A stretch of 64,000 nucleotides of DNA from Sphingomonas_R arantia (GCF_042682045.1 NZ_JBHUGS010000001.1:558001-622000); one strand, 5' to 3'. Counted from the stretch's first letter, positions 41,244 to 50,809 are shown. Notes: generated by a model not told the origin, from the letters alone. A program made the numbers and translations.

Positions 41244-41898
41244 AGCCCTGCCCACGCACGTTGCGGATCAGTTGCGGTTCGCCGTCGGCATCGACCTTGC
41301 GCCGCAGGCGGCCCATGTGGACGTCGACGACGTTGCTGTTGGGTTCGAAGGTGTAGCCCCAGACGTCCTGCAGCAGCATCGAGCGGGTGACGATCCGTCC
41401 CGGCCGGCGGACGAGATAGTCGAGCAGCTTCAGTTCGCGCGGCAGGAGATCGAGCGCGCGGCCGGCGCGCGTGCCGCGGCCGGCGAGCAGGTCGAGGTCT
41501 AGCGGCCCGACGATCAGCCGGTTTTCGCGGGTTTCGTTCGGGCGACGGAGCAGCGCCTGGACGCGCGCAACCAGTTCGACAAGCGCGAACGGCTTGGGGA
41601 GATAGTCGTCGCCCCCGGCGCGCAGGCCGCGGACCCGGTCGTCGAGGCTGCCGAGCGCGCTCAGCACCAACGCGGGTGTGCGACGCCCCTCCGCACGCAT
41701 TCGGGCGATCAGGTCCAGCCCCTCTCCATCGGGCAGCTGTCGGTCGACGATCAGCAGGTCGACATCCGCGTCGCGCACAGCAGCGAGCGCTTCGGCGACG
41801 TTGGTCCGGTGTGTGACCGCGTAACCGCTGGCGGCGAGTTCGAGTGCGATCTCGTTCGCCGTCCCTGCGTCGTCTTCGATCAGGAGTATCCGCGGCAT
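41221..41898 (-). CDS. OmpR-family response regulator
   Basis: The 225-residue regulator has a receiver domain (phosphoacceptor aspartate in IVDRQLPDGEGL, lysine in YLPKPFALVEL) and a C-terminal winged helix ending LIRNVRGQGYVF. It pairs with the overlapping histidine kinase. It is divergent from the TolC-like/CzcA genes, 127 bases away, where it probably binds; a TGAA-N6-TTCA pattern lies near 41936. CusR/CzcR-type regulators share this arrangement. Confidence 0.92.
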   Translation of the reverse strand: MPRILLIEDDAGTANEIALELAASGYAVTHRTNVAEALAAVRDADVDLLIVDRQLPDGEGLDLIARMRAEGRRTPALVLSALGSLDDRVRGLRAGGDDYLPKPFALVELVARVQALLRRPNETRENRLIVGPLDLDLLAGRGTRAGRALDLLPRELKLLDYLVRRPGRIVTRSMLLQDVWGYTFEPNSNVVDVHMGRLRRKVDADGEPQLIRNVRGQGYVFDIAG

Positions 41899-42025
41899 CG
41901 CCCTGCTTCGCCGAATGTCCGCGCTCGCGTCAACTGAATAGCAGTTCAGACTATGAACCCGGATTTAATCGACGAGGGCGCGTTCACCTGCGTAGCGAAG
42001 GATCACTCTTCGTCGAAAGCAAAGC

Positions 42026-43279
42026 ATGCGAACCAGCGTCATCGCGCTCCTGGTGGCCGCGATCCCATTACCCGCCGCGGCCCAGACGACGGGTCTTTCA
42101 CTCGATCGGCTGGTCCAGGATGTCGTCGCGAACAACCCGGAACGACAGTTCTACCAGCGTCAGATCGAAACGGCCGGGGTCGAGCGGTCCGCTGCGGGGC
42201 GTTGGGCGGATCCGGAGGCCGTCGTCGAGTTCGGCCAGCGCACTGCCGACGACCGCACGACCGGTGCGCCGCTTGGCGACGGGCTGACCTATACCGTGTC
42301 GATCGTCCAGCCGATCGAGTTCGGAGGACGGATCGCACTGCGTCGTGCGATCGCAGACCGGCAGGTGGGGCTAGCGAAGATCGGCCTCGAACAGTTCGAC
42401 GCGACGCTGGCGGCACGCGCGCGGACCCTCGGCTACGCGCTGTTCGCGGCGGACGAGAAGGCGGGAGTGGCGCGCACCGTGGCGCAGCGGATGCGCGAGC
42501 TGGCCCGCGTCATCGTCGCGCGTGATCCGGCGGGGCCCGCGCCGCGGCTGGAAGCGGCGTCGTTGCAGGGCGGCGCGATCAGTGCGGAGCGGACCGCGGC
42601 CATCGCCGACGCGGAGGCGAACTCCGCGCTGTACGAGCTGAACCAGTTGCGCGGGGCAGCGTTCGCGGCGCGCCTGCGGATCATCCGGCCGGACATGAGC
42701 CTGCCCGATCTGGCGTCCGGCCAAGCGCTGGCCGAGCGCGCCAGCGCCAACAACTTCGAACTGCAGGCGTTGCGCGCGCAGTTCGAGCAGCAGGGGCTGC
42801 GCGTCGATCTGGCGCGCCGGGCGCGGTTCCCGACGGTCGGTGTCGGGCCTTATTATGATCGGGCGCGGTCCGATATCCGCGAAACGAACTACGGCGTCCG
42901 GCTGTCGACGACGATCCCGCTGTGGAACCGGCAGGCGGGCGACGTGGCGATCGAGCAGAGCCGGCAGGCGCAGGCGAACGCGACGCTGCTCAACGCGGAA
43001 CGGCGCATCGCGCGCGACGTGTTCGACCAAGCGGCGCAATATGAAGCCAAGCGGCAGGCGCTGGCGAAATGGGACGGGGCGTCGCCGCAGAGCTTTGCCA
43101 GCGCCGCGGAGGACGCAGACCGCAACTACCGGCTCGGCGCGATCCCGCTGACCACCTACATGCAGATGCAGCAGACCTATGTCGAGGCGACCAACGCGGT
43201 CCTCGATACGCGGCGCGAGGCGATGGCAGCGTATCTCCAGCTGCGCACGCTCAACGGCGGCAACGCGCTCGCTCGATGA
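42026..43279 (+). CDS. TolC family outer membrane protein (CzcC/CusC-like)
   Basis: The 417-residue protein has a signal peptide (MRTSVIALLVAAIPLPAAAQ), two outer-membrane-efflux repeats and a short length typical of CzcC. It would form the outer-membrane channel for the RND pump encoded next. The stop overlaps the RND gene start (ATGA). CzcC-type channels normally precede a CzcB adaptor, but none is present here. Confidence 0.88.
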   Translation: MRTSVIALLVAAIPLPAAAQTTGLSLDRLVQDVVANNPERQFYQRQIETAGVERSAAGRWADPEAVVEFGQRTADDRTTGAPLGDGLTYTVSIVQPIEFGGRIALRRAIADRQVGLAKIGLEQFDATLAARARTLGYALFAADEKAGVARTVAQRMRELARVIVARDPAGPAPRLEAASLQGGAISAERTAAIADAEANSALYELNQLRGAAFAARLRIIRPDMSLPDLASGQALAERASANNFELQALRAQFEQQGLRVDLARRARFPTVGVGPYYDRARSDIRETNYGVRLSTTIPLWNRQAGDVAIEQSRQAQANATLLNAERRIARDVFDQAAQYEAKRQALAKWDGASPQSFASAAEDADRNYRLGAIPLTTYMQMQQTYVEATNAVLDTRREAMAAYLQLRTLNGGNALAR

Positions 43280-46200
43280 TCGCGGCGCTGCTCGATTTCG
43301 TCACCCGCCGCCGGCTGGTGATCGCGGCGATCACCGCGGTCATGGCGGCGATCGGGCTATGGTCGTTCGCCACGCTGCAGATCGACGCGATCCCGGATAT
43401 CACCGGCGTCCAGGTGCAGGTGAACACGATGGTGCCGTCGCTGGCGCCTGAGGAGATCGAGCGGCTGGCGACGTTGCCGATCGAGCGCGCGATGGCGGGG
43501 CAGGCGGGGCTGACCGAGACCCGCGCGCTGACCAAGACCGGCCTGAGCCAGGTCACGTTGCTCTACGCCGACGGCACCGACCAGATGCGCGCGCGCCAGC
43601 TCGTCACGGAACGGCTGAACGCGGTACGCGACCAGTTGCCGCCCGGTACCACGCCGCAGCTCGCGCCGATCACCACCGGGCTCGGCGAGATCTATTACTA
43701 CACGCTCGAGTGGAAGCGTCCGCCGGCAGGGATGGATGCGCAGCGGCAGCTGATGGAGCTGTATGAAGCGCAGGAATATACCGTCCGCCCGATGCTCCGC
43801 GCGGTAACCGGCGTCGCCGACGTCAACACCAATGGCGGGCTGGAGCAGCAGTATGTGGTCGCGCCGGATCCGATACGCCTGACCATGCACGGCGTCACTG
43901 CGACCGAACTTGCCGAGGCGGTCGGCAAGAATGTCGAGAATGCCGGCGGCGGCATCATCGCGCGCGGGGCGGAGCGCTTCACCGTTCTGACCAATGGCCG
44001 CGTCACCAATGCGGCCGAGATCGGTGCGATCCCGGTCAAGTTCGCCGCCGGTGTGCTACCGCTGCAGGTCCGCGACCTGGCAAACGTCGTGATCGGTGCG
44101 GCACCACGGCAGGGAGCCGCCACGCAGAGCGGGCGCGAAACCGTGCTGGGCACGGTCATGATGCTGGTCGGACAGAACAGCCGCGAGGTCGCGCTGCGCG
44201 CCCGGGACACGCTTCCCGACATCCAGGCGGCGCTGCCCAAGGGCATGGTGATCGACGAGCAATATAGTCGTGCCGATCTGGTCGACCGCACCATTTCGAC
44301 GGTCGCGCGCAACCTGGGCGAAGGCGCGCTGCTCGTCGCGCTGGTGCTGCTGGTCGTGATGGGGAACTGGCGCGCAGCGCTGATCGTGACGCTCGTCATC
44401 CCGCTCGCCTTTCTGGTCACGGTGACGGGGATGAACGCGATCGGGGTGTCGGGCAATTTGATGAGCCTGGGCGCGCTCGACTTCGGGCTGATCGTCGACG
44501 GGGCGATCGTGGTGGTGGAGAACAGCCTGCGGCTGCTTGCCGAGCGACGGCGCGCCAAGGGCGAGGACCTGACGCCCGAGGAGCGCCGCGCGACTGTGGC
44601 GGATGCAGCGCGCATGGTCGCGCGCCCGACGATCTTCGGCATCGCGATCATCGCGCTGGTCTATGTGCCGGTGCTCAGCCTCGGCGGGGTCGAGGGCAAG
44701 CTGTTCCAGCCGATGGCGCAGGCCGTGATGCTGGCGATCGTCGCCGGGCTGGTCTGGACCTTCACGATTGTGCCGATGCTGTCCGCATGGCTGCTGCGCG
44801 CTCCTGCGAGCGAGCAGCAGGACGGACGGCACAAAGGACTGATCGGGTATGCCGAGCGGTGGTATGTACCAACGCTCGAACGGGCGATCGGACATCCCTG
44901 GTTGCTGATCATCGGGGCGGTGCTGCTGCTGGGCCTGACCTTCGGCGTGTTCCGCACGCTCGGATCGCAGTTCACGCCGCAGCTCGACGAGGGCGCGATC
45001 ACCGCGATGGTCTATCGGCCGGTCGGCATGTCGCTGGAGCGCAGCCTTGCGATCGAGCAGGCAACGGAACGCGAAATCCGCCGCCAGTTCCCGCAGGTGA
45101 CGCACACCTTCTCGCGGATCGGCACGAGCGAGGTCGCAACCGACCCGATGCCGCCGAACGAGAACGACCTCTATATCTTCTATGGCCCCGAAAAGGACTG
45201 GCCGCAGGGCGACGGCAAGCCCGCGACCAAGGACGAGTTGATCGCCGGTATCCGCAAGGTCGGCGAGCGCGTCTACGCCGGTCAGACATTCGAGTTCGCG
45301 CAGCCGATCGAGATGCGGTTCAACGAGATGCTGGAGGGCGTGCGGGCCGACGTCTCGGTCAAGATTTTCGGCGACGATTACGACGTCCTCGAACGCGTGG
45401 CGAGGCAAGCCAAGGCGATCCTCGAACGGCAGAAGGGCACCGAGAGCGTCGAGTTCGAGACGGCGGGGCGGCCGAAGAGCATCGTGATCGAACTGAACCA
45501 TGCCGCCCTGCTGCGGCTCGGACTGAGCACCGCGGAGGTCAACAAGGCGGTCACTGACGCGATCGCCGGGACCGAGGTCGGCTTCATCCCACACAACGAG
45601 GCGCGGCACGCGATCGTCGTGCGGATGCCCGAAACCTTGCGCGCGAACCCGTCCGCGATCCTCGCACTGCCGCTCCGCGTCGGCGAGTACGGGATGTTGC
45701 CGCTGTCGCGCGTCGCGCGGCTGCGCGAGATGCGCACTGTCGAACCGATCCTGCACGACAGCGGCAATCGGCGGGCGGCGCTGATGGTCAGCCTGAACAC
45801 CAGCGACCTTGCCGGCTACGTCCAGGCGGCGCGCGCGGCGGTGGACGGTCAGGTCAAGCTGCCGCCGGGGTACCGGATCGAGTTTGGCGGCCAGTTCCGC
45901 CAACTGGAAGCCGCGCAAAAGCGGCTGTCGATCGTCGTGCCCGCCGCGCTGCTGCTTATCTTCCTGCTCGTTTACGCAGCGCTCGGCAGCGTGAAGGAGG
46001 CGGCGATCGTCTATACCGGCATTCCGTTCGCCGTGACCGGCGGCGTGCTGGCGCTGTGGTTGCGCGGCATGCCGTTCTCGATCACCGCGGCAATCGGCTT
46101 CATCGCGCTCTCCGGTATTGCGATGCTCAACGGGCTGGTGCTGGTCGATCACATCAACTCGCTGCGCGACGGCCGCGATGGTGACGCGCTGCCGGTTGAT

Positions 46201-46446
46201 GACGCGGTCCGCCAGGGCGCGGGCGACCGGTTGCGGCCGGTGCTCTCCACCGCGCTGGTCGCGGCGATCGGTTTCGTGCCGATGGCGATCGCGAGTGGAG
46301 CGGGGGCGGAGGTGCAGCGTCCCCTTGCCACGGTCGTGATCGGCGGGATCGTCACATCGACCGTACTAACCCTGCTGCTGCTCCCTAGCCTCTACCGCCT
46401 GATTGCAGGCCGCAACGCACCCGAACATGAGGAGGCAATTGCATGA
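43276..46446 (+). CDS. Heavy-metal efflux RND pump (CzcA-like)
   Basis: The 1056-residue protein has the RND 12-helix architecture with TM4 motif GALDFGLIVDGAIVVVEN, which fits the CzcA divalent-cation group rather than CusA. The N-terminus FVTRRRLVIAAITAVMAAIG begins helix 1, followed by DAIPDITGVQVQV typical of CzcA. It exports Co/Zn/Cd- or Ni-type cations from periplasm or cytoplasm. It overlaps both neighbours (ATGA upstream and downstream). No membrane-fusion-protein gene is in the operon, so the pump must borrow one or work with an unusual arrangement. Confidence 0.92.
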   Translation: MIAALLDFVTRRRLVIAAITAVMAAIGLWSFATLQIDAIPDITGVQVQVNTMVPSLAPEEIERLATLPIERAMAGQAGLTETRALTKTGLSQVTLLYADGTDQMRARQLVTERLNAVRDQLPPGTTPQLAPITTGLGEIYYYTLEWKRPPAGMDAQRQLMELYEAQEYTVRPMLRAVTGVADVNTNGGLEQQYVVAPDPIRLTMHGVTATELAEAVGKNVENAGGGIIARGAERFTVLTNGRVTNAAEIGAIPVKFAAGVLPLQVRDLANVVIGAAPRQGAATQSGRETVLGTVMMLVGQNSREVALRARDTLPDIQAALPKGMVIDEQYSRADLVDRTISTVARNLGEGALLVALVLLVVMGNWRAALIVTLVIPLAFLVTVTGMNAIGVSGNLMSLGALDFGLIVDGAIVVVENSLRLLAERRRAKGEDLTPEERRATVADAARMVARPTIFGIAIIALVYVPVLSLGGVEGKLFQPMAQAVMLAIVAGLVWTFTIVPMLSAWLLRAPASEQQDGRHKGLIGYAERWYVPTLERAIGHPWLLIIGAVLLLGLTFGVFRTLGSQFTPQLDEGAITAMVYRPVGMSLERSLAIEQATEREIRRQFPQVTHTFSRIGTSEVATDPMPPNENDLYIFYGPEKDWPQGDGKPATKDELIAGIRKVGERVYAGQTFEFAQPIEMRFNEMLEGVRADVSVKIFGDDYDVLERVARQAKAILERQKGTESVEFETAGRPKSIVIELNHAALLRLGLSTAEVNKAVTDAIAGTEVGFIPHNEARHAIVVRMPETLRANPSAILALPLRVGEYGMLPLSRVARLREMRTVEPILHDSGNRRAALMVSLNTSDLAGYVQAARAAVDGQVKLPPGYRIEFGGQFRQLEAAQKRLSIVVPAALLLIFLLVYAALGSVKEAAIVYTGIPFAVTGGVLALWLRGMPFSITAAIGFIALSGIAMLNGLVLVDHINSLRDGRDGDALPVDDAVRQGAGDRLRPVLSTALVAAIGFVPMAIASGAGAEVQRPLATVVIGGIVTSTVLTLLLLPSLYRLIAGRNAPEHEEAIA

Positions 46447-46985
46447 TCCGTCACGGAGCGATCGTTCTGGTCGCCGGACTCGTTATCACAGCACCAGTAC
46501 CAGCCGTTGCGGGGACGCGGGGCTGGGCGAAGGCGAGCGGCATCGGCCGAACCCTGCTGGTCGGCACCGCTCTGGGCGTTCCTGCGGTGCAGGGCGACTG
46601 GCGCGGCGATCTCGAAGCCGGGACGAGCCTGCTGGCGGCAGGCGGCACGACCTATGTTTTGAAAGAGCTGATCCACGAGCGCCGGCCCGACGGGAGCGAC
46701 AACCGCAGCTTTCCGTCGGGTCATACGTCGGTGTCGTTCGCCGCGGCGGCGACGCTGGAGAAGCGCTACGGCTGGAAGGCCGGCCTGCCGGCCCTGGCGG
46801 TTGCCAGCTTCGTCGGGCTCGCCCGCGTCCAGGCAGACAAGCACTATGTCCACGACGTCCTGGCGGGCGCGGCGATCGGGAGCATGAGCGGTCTGCTGCT
46901 GACCAGCCGGAAAGATGATCGAGTGAGGCTGACCCCTTGGTCGACGCACGGCGGTGGCGGCATCGACGTAGCGTTTCGGTTTTAG
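46443..46985 (+). CDS. PAP2 family acid phosphatase, periplasmic
   Basis: The 180-residue protein has a signal peptide (MIRHGAIVLVAGLVITAPVP) and the three PAP2 motifs: KELIHERRP, PSGHT and RVQADKHYVHD. It ends in the beta-like GGGIDVAFRF, which may anchor or assemble it in the outer membrane. PAP2 enzymes hydrolyse phosphate esters including lipid phosphates. It overlaps the pump stop (ATGA), so it is part of the metal-efflux operon; the link (for example releasing phosphate to precipitate metal) is only speculation. Confidence 0.88.
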   Translation: MIRHGAIVLVAGLVITAPVPAVAGTRGWAKASGIGRTLLVGTALGVPAVQGDWRGDLEAGTSLLAAGGTTYVLKELIHERRPDGSDNRSFPSGHTSVSFAAAATLEKRYGWKAGLPALAVASFVGLARVQADKHYVHDVLAGAAIGSMSGLLLTSRKDDRVRLTPWSTHGGGGIDVAFRF

Positions 46986-46990
46986 CCCAT

Positions 46991-47365
46991 TTACCTCCAC
47001 GCTGATTGATGCAGTCGGCGGAAGACAGCAATCCCGAAACTGTCGAAGCCTGGAGCCGGGTATAAGGGCCAGCCCGGCGCATGCAGACCGTTGGAGCTGT
47101 TGGATGTGATAAATACGGCGGTATTTCCTTCTCCCTTTCGGTGCAAATTCCCCGCGAAGCCGAACCGGGCGTGGACCGGCGGACGATCAAGATCGGCCGC
47201 GTCGTTGTCAAAATTGGCGCGTGCGAAATCGCCGTTCCGCAGGTCCAGCGAGAGGATCGGATGAATTCGTCCGCTTCTGCTGCCAGGAGCTACGAATACC
47301 GAACCGAGCGATGCGTCTTCCGTATCTATGGTTGGCATGTCCTGCCCCGCGGCAGGCGCGTGCAT
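46991..47365 (-). CDS. Hypothetical secreted protein, possibly truncated
   Basis: The 124-codon frame encodes MPTIDTEDASLGSVFVAPGS and a mixed, non-low-complexity chain including ILSLDLRNGDFARANFDNDA and FITSNSSNGLHAP. The residue composition looks like a real outer-membrane or secreted protein. In the same frame upstream, LTTLRQLAAGALLLMHAPAA reads like a signal peptide, but it has no ATG, GTG or TTG; a CTG at 47407 overlaps the stop of the preceding gene. It ends abruptly compared with the likely family, so it may be a truncated remnant. No firm function can be given. Confidence 0.45.
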   Translation of the reverse strand: MHAPAAGQDMPTIDTEDASLGSVFVAPGSRSGRIHPILSLDLRNGDFARANFDNDAADLDRPPVHARFGFAGNLHRKGEGNTAVFITSNSSNGLHAPGWPLYPAPGFDSFGIAVFRRLHQSAWR

Positions 47366-47403
47366 CAGAAGCAGCGCACCCGCCGCGAGCTGCCGGAGCG
47401 TCG

Positions 47404-49206
47404 TCAGCGCCCCGATCCGCCAGCTGGTTCCGCATAAGTGCCGACCAGTTCACCAGCCGCCAGAATATGACCTCGAGCGGCGGCAAGGACCTGGTCGCGG
47501 GTTGCGCCCAGCGGCAGGTCAAGATCGCGATCGAGCGCGAGCAACTGGAAATGATAGCGGTGCGGGCGGTCGCCCTTCGGCGGGCGGGGACCCTGCCACC
47601 CCACTGAACCGCGTGACGTCGCACCCTGCATGATCCCCTCCAGTGGCCCGCCCGTCAGCCGATCGCGCTCTTGAAGGCCGGCGGGCAGCCGGGTGGTGCC
47701 CGCCGGTACGTTCCATGCAACCCAGTGGACGATGGGCTTGGGATCGGCGGCGTCAGGATCCTCCGTGACGATCGCATAGGATCGGGCGCCCGGGACCGCC
47801 GTCCAGCTCAGCTCCGGCGAAATGCCGAGACCATATTCGCTATGCTCGCGCGGGATCGCCCCGTTCGCACGAAAGGCTGCGGCGGTGACCGCGATCGACG
47901 TCGCGCCACGCTCACGCGTCTCGGGACGCTGAAGCGCGAGCGGGACGCCCGAGCCGACGGCGGCCTGTCGGAGCATTGGCTGGGCTGGTGGCTGATAAGG
48001 TGCGGCCTGCCCGGTCGCACCGTCGTAGGTGATGCGATAAATAATGCCGTTGGCATCGTCCGACATCAGGATCGACCCGTCGCGCATGATCGCAACGCCG
48101 CAGGGGCGGCCATAATGGCCGGTCCCGTCGCGACTCATGAAACCGCTCACGAAGGGTTCGATACGGGTCGGACGGCCGCTCGCGTCGTAACGCACGCGCG
48201 CCAGTTCATAGCCCGATGCCGGCTTCCTATTCCAGCTCCCGCGAAGCGCGACAAAGGCGTCGCCCGCCACGTCGGGGCCAAAGCCGCCGCCGGGGTGGAA
48301 CGCCCATTGCATCCCCGCGCTGTGCGCAACGTGGAGCAACGCCGGGTTGGTTGACGACGTCGCCCACTGCGCGGCGGTCAGGCCGCCGGGGGGCTCGTCC
48401 TGGGGATTACGCTCGCCCTTCTCGAAGATGTACGGCCAGCCGTAGCGGCCGCCGCGCTCAAGCCGGTTCACCTCCTCGCGTTGCAAGTCGTTGCCCAGCC
48501 AGTCGATCCCCTGATCCCAACCCCACAGCTCGCCCGTCACAGGGTGCCAGCCAAAGCCGATCGTGTTGCGCAGGCCCGACGACCAGATCGCACGGGTCTT
48601 GCCGTCGAGGCTGGCGCGCAGCAGCGTCGCATTCTCCTGACTGGATTCGTCGCAGGCGTTACACGTCGACCCTACGCTGATGTAGAGCATCCGGTCAGGT
48701 CCGACCGCGAGCGTGCGGTTCAGATGCTGTCCCGCGTCGGGCAGGTCGTCGATCAGTGTTTCGACCGCGCCAATGCCGCCGTCTGCGCGCAACGGCGCGC
48801 GGAACACCTCCCTTGCGGTCATGAAGTAGAGCTGACCGTCATGGATCGTCAGCCCGTGAAGGCCGGGACGGTTGACGATGATCGTCGGTGGCCCGTCAGC
48901 CCGCCCGTCTTCGTTGGCGTCGACCAGCCGGACGATGTCCGCCTCCGACCGACGGCTGACATAGACCGCGCCATCGGGTGCCACCGCAAGCATGCGCGAA
49001 TTGCCAAGCCCGCTCGCCCAGACGCTTGCCCGATAGCCGCGCGGCAGCTTCAGGCTTGCGGCGAAACCGGGCCCCGGCTTCAACGGGGTCAGTTCGTAGA
49101 AATGCGCACTCACCGGCCGCTTGTCGTTATCCTCCGGGCTGCTCTGGGCAAAGAGGGGCGTAGCGGCGGTCAGCAGCAGCGCGGACGCAAGCAGGGCAGC
49201 TTTCAT
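47404..49206 (-). CDS. PQQ-type sugar dehydrogenase propeller fused to a PEBP (YbhB) domain
   Basis: The 600-residue protein has a signal peptide (MKAALLASALLLTAATPLFA), then a beta-propeller related to soluble PQQ glucose/sorbosone dehydrogenases (about residues 40-410, with GLHGLTIHDGQLYF, LRNTIGFGWHPVTGELWGWD and DGSILMSDDANGIIYRI). After a linker, residues about 440-590 are a YbhB/YbcL-type phosphatidylethanolamine-binding domain (GISPELSWTAVPGARSYAIV, then DPKPIVHWVAWNVPAGTTRL). The ATG at 49206 has GAGG eight bases upstream; a longer frame to 49653 is not used. Each half is known alone or, less often, together. It is probably periplasmic; activity is unproven. Confidence 0.85.
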   Translation of the reverse strand: MKAALLASALLLTAATPLFAQSSPEDNDKRPVSAHFYELTPLKPGPGFAASLKLPRGYRASVWASGLGNSRMLAVAPDGAVYVSRRSEADIVRLVDANEDGRADGPPTIIVNRPGLHGLTIHDGQLYFMTAREVFRAPLRADGGIGAVETLIDDLPDAGQHLNRTLAVGPDRMLYISVGSTCNACDESSQENATLLRASLDGKTRAIWSSGLRNTIGFGWHPVTGELWGWDQGIDWLGNDLQREEVNRLERGGRYGWPYIFEKGERNPQDEPPGGLTAAQWATSSTNPALLHVAHSAGMQWAFHPGGGFGPDVAGDAFVALRGSWNRKPASGYELARVRYDASGRPTRIEPFVSGFMSRDGTGHYGRPCGVAIMRDGSILMSDDANGIIYRITYDGATGQAAPYQPPAQPMLRQAAVGSGVPLALQRPETRERGATSIAVTAAAFRANGAIPREHSEYGLGISPELSWTAVPGARSYAIVTEDPDAADPKPIVHWVAWNVPAGTTRLPAGLQERDRLTGGPLEGIMQGATSRGSVGWQGPRPPKGDRPHRYHFQLLALDRDLDLPLGATRDQVLAAARGHILAAGELVGTYAEPAGGSGR

Positions 49207-49412
49207 GACATATCCTCGAGGCGGCTCAGCAACAATTCGCGGCTGGTGACTGCACCGTGCAGTTAACCCGGCTGATTGCGTCGGGTTGCCGTTTACTGAC
49301 GTGGTGCCAATTTTAAGCCGCTGATATGTTAGCCCCGGTATCCACGGGTTTCCTGAAACAATCAGCTGCTGTCGGATATGCTCGATCGCAAACGTTCGGA
49401 ACGGCACCATCC

Positions 49413-50582
49413 TTATTGGGTGCGCGGGGACAAGTTCGACGCAGCACCAAGCTCCGCGTCGGCATCCGGAGTTAGATCGAGGATGTGGAGCCGGGGTTTC
49501 CCGACATGGGTGCGGATTCGCGATCGATCCGACGCCACCTGGTCCGCGACAACCATGAAGCGTTCCCGCCGCCACAGGCCGGTGGAACCGGGCGGTAGCG
49601 CGAGCGGCAGATAGCGCCGATCGGCCAGTGCCCGTTGTGCGCGTTCGATCCACTCGCCTTGAGCGTTGGGCGCCCGGGTCAGTTGCTCTATATCCTCAAC
49701 GGTACCGTCGCCGGTGATCCGGAAGCGGAAATCGACCCACTGGTTGCGTGTGATGCTCGATGTTCCGCCGGTCCGAGTAAGAGTCGTACCGAGATCGACA
49801 GGTGGCATCATTACCAGCATTGGCGTGGTCGTCCGCTTGGTCTTCACCTGTTGCAGGACATCGTCGATGTTCGCCTTCGTGTCGGACATGATCAGCAACT
49901 TGGCCTCCAGCAGGGCGGAGGCGTCACGGACCGTCTGCGAGGCGGGGGTGGTGAGGCGGCGTAGCGCGGCATAGCGGCGGCGGGCCTCGCCCCGGTAGGC
50001 AGGGCTGATGCTGGCGGCGGTCGCATAGAAGGCCAGCGACCGGAACATGGCGGCGGCCTGAAGGCTCGGCCACCCCGAGCGCGCGGCCTGATCGGCGATC
50101 GCGTCGTACATTTTCACAGCCGTCGGGTAGCGACCTTCACGTCGAAAGACGTCGGCCACCAGTAGCCGCTGGGTGGCCACCTGCGGCCCGTCCTTTGGCA
50201 GGCCAGCCTTCAGTGCGGACAGCGAATCGATCGTGCCGATCCGGCCGGAGTCGGTGAGCCCCGATAGGCTGGCAACCTCCGCGTTAAAGAAGAGCAGGTT
50301 GCTGACCGGTACAGGCAGCTTCTTGGCATGGGGTTTGTTGCGGCCGGTCGATTTCAGGAGCGTAGTGCGCGCGCCCTGGAGATCGCCCGCGATCAGCTGG
50401 TTTTCCGCGTGAGTCATCGATGTCGCGATATCCTCAGCGGGAGGGCAAGCGCGCGCAAGGCAGCTTTCCAGCGCGTCACCGGTCACCTTGAGGCTGACGC
50501 CGGTTATGGTGATGGTCTGATCGGTAGGCGCGACCGGAGATGCGGCTGGCTGCGCTAGTGCGAGCAACAGGAGGATCAGCAT
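49413..50582 (-). CDS. Hypothetical protein with TPR-like and TonB-like C-terminal region
   Basis: The 389-residue protein starts with a signal-like segment MLILLLLALAQPAAS, continues with a helical repeat region (about 45-230) typical of tetratricopeptide-like repeats, and ends with a beta-rich part (QWVDFRFRITGDGTVEDIEQ) resembling TonB C-terminal domains. Sphingomonads have several such energy-transducer-like proteins. It is not a standard TonB, as it lacks the proline-rich linker. Function is unknown. About 200 empty bases separate it from the propeller gene. Confidence 0.75.
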   Translation of the reverse strand: MLILLLLALAQPAASPVAPTDQTITITGVSLKVTGDALESCLARACPPAEDIATSMTHAENQLIAGDLQGARTTLLKSTGRNKPHAKKLPVPVSNLLFFNAEVASLSGLTDSGRIGTIDSLSALKAGLPKDGPQVATQRLLVADVFRREGRYPTAVKMYDAIADQAARSGWPSLQAAAMFRSLAFYATAASISPAYRGEARRRYAALRRLTTPASQTVRDASALLEAKLLIMSDTKANIDDVLQQVKTKRTTTPMLVMMPPVDLGTTLTRTGGTSSITRNQWVDFRFRITGDGTVEDIEQLTRAPNAQGEWIERAQRALADRRYLPLALPPGSTGLWRRERFMVVADQVASDRSRIRTHVGKPRLHILDLTPDADAELGAASNLSPRTQ

Positions 50583-50809
50583 TGCATGTCTTCCTCGTCG
50601 ATCCGGTGATGATCGATAATGGCGGAAGATCGGCCAATAGCAAAGAGTGGGGAGGGCGGTGCCAGCTACCCGAGCGCTGCATCAACCGATACTGCTCAAG
50701 CACACGGCACACCCGCCGCTAGGGTAACCGTCCGCTTTCGCGGGTCTGCTTGTTTATGTCGCGCATGTCCTGAGTTTAGCGACAGCCCTATTCCAGCAGG
50801 CAAGCCAAG

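Noticed and set aside
44056..46152. 698-codon minus-strand frame opposite the CzcA-like pump
   Set aside because: Composition (R, H, D and Q rich) is that of an antisense shadow; the plus strand has the full RND pump.
49207..49653. Upstream extension of the propeller-PEBP protein
   Set aside because: The added 149 residues precede a good signal peptide and ribosome-binding site at 49206 and overlap the next gene; not a real N-terminus.
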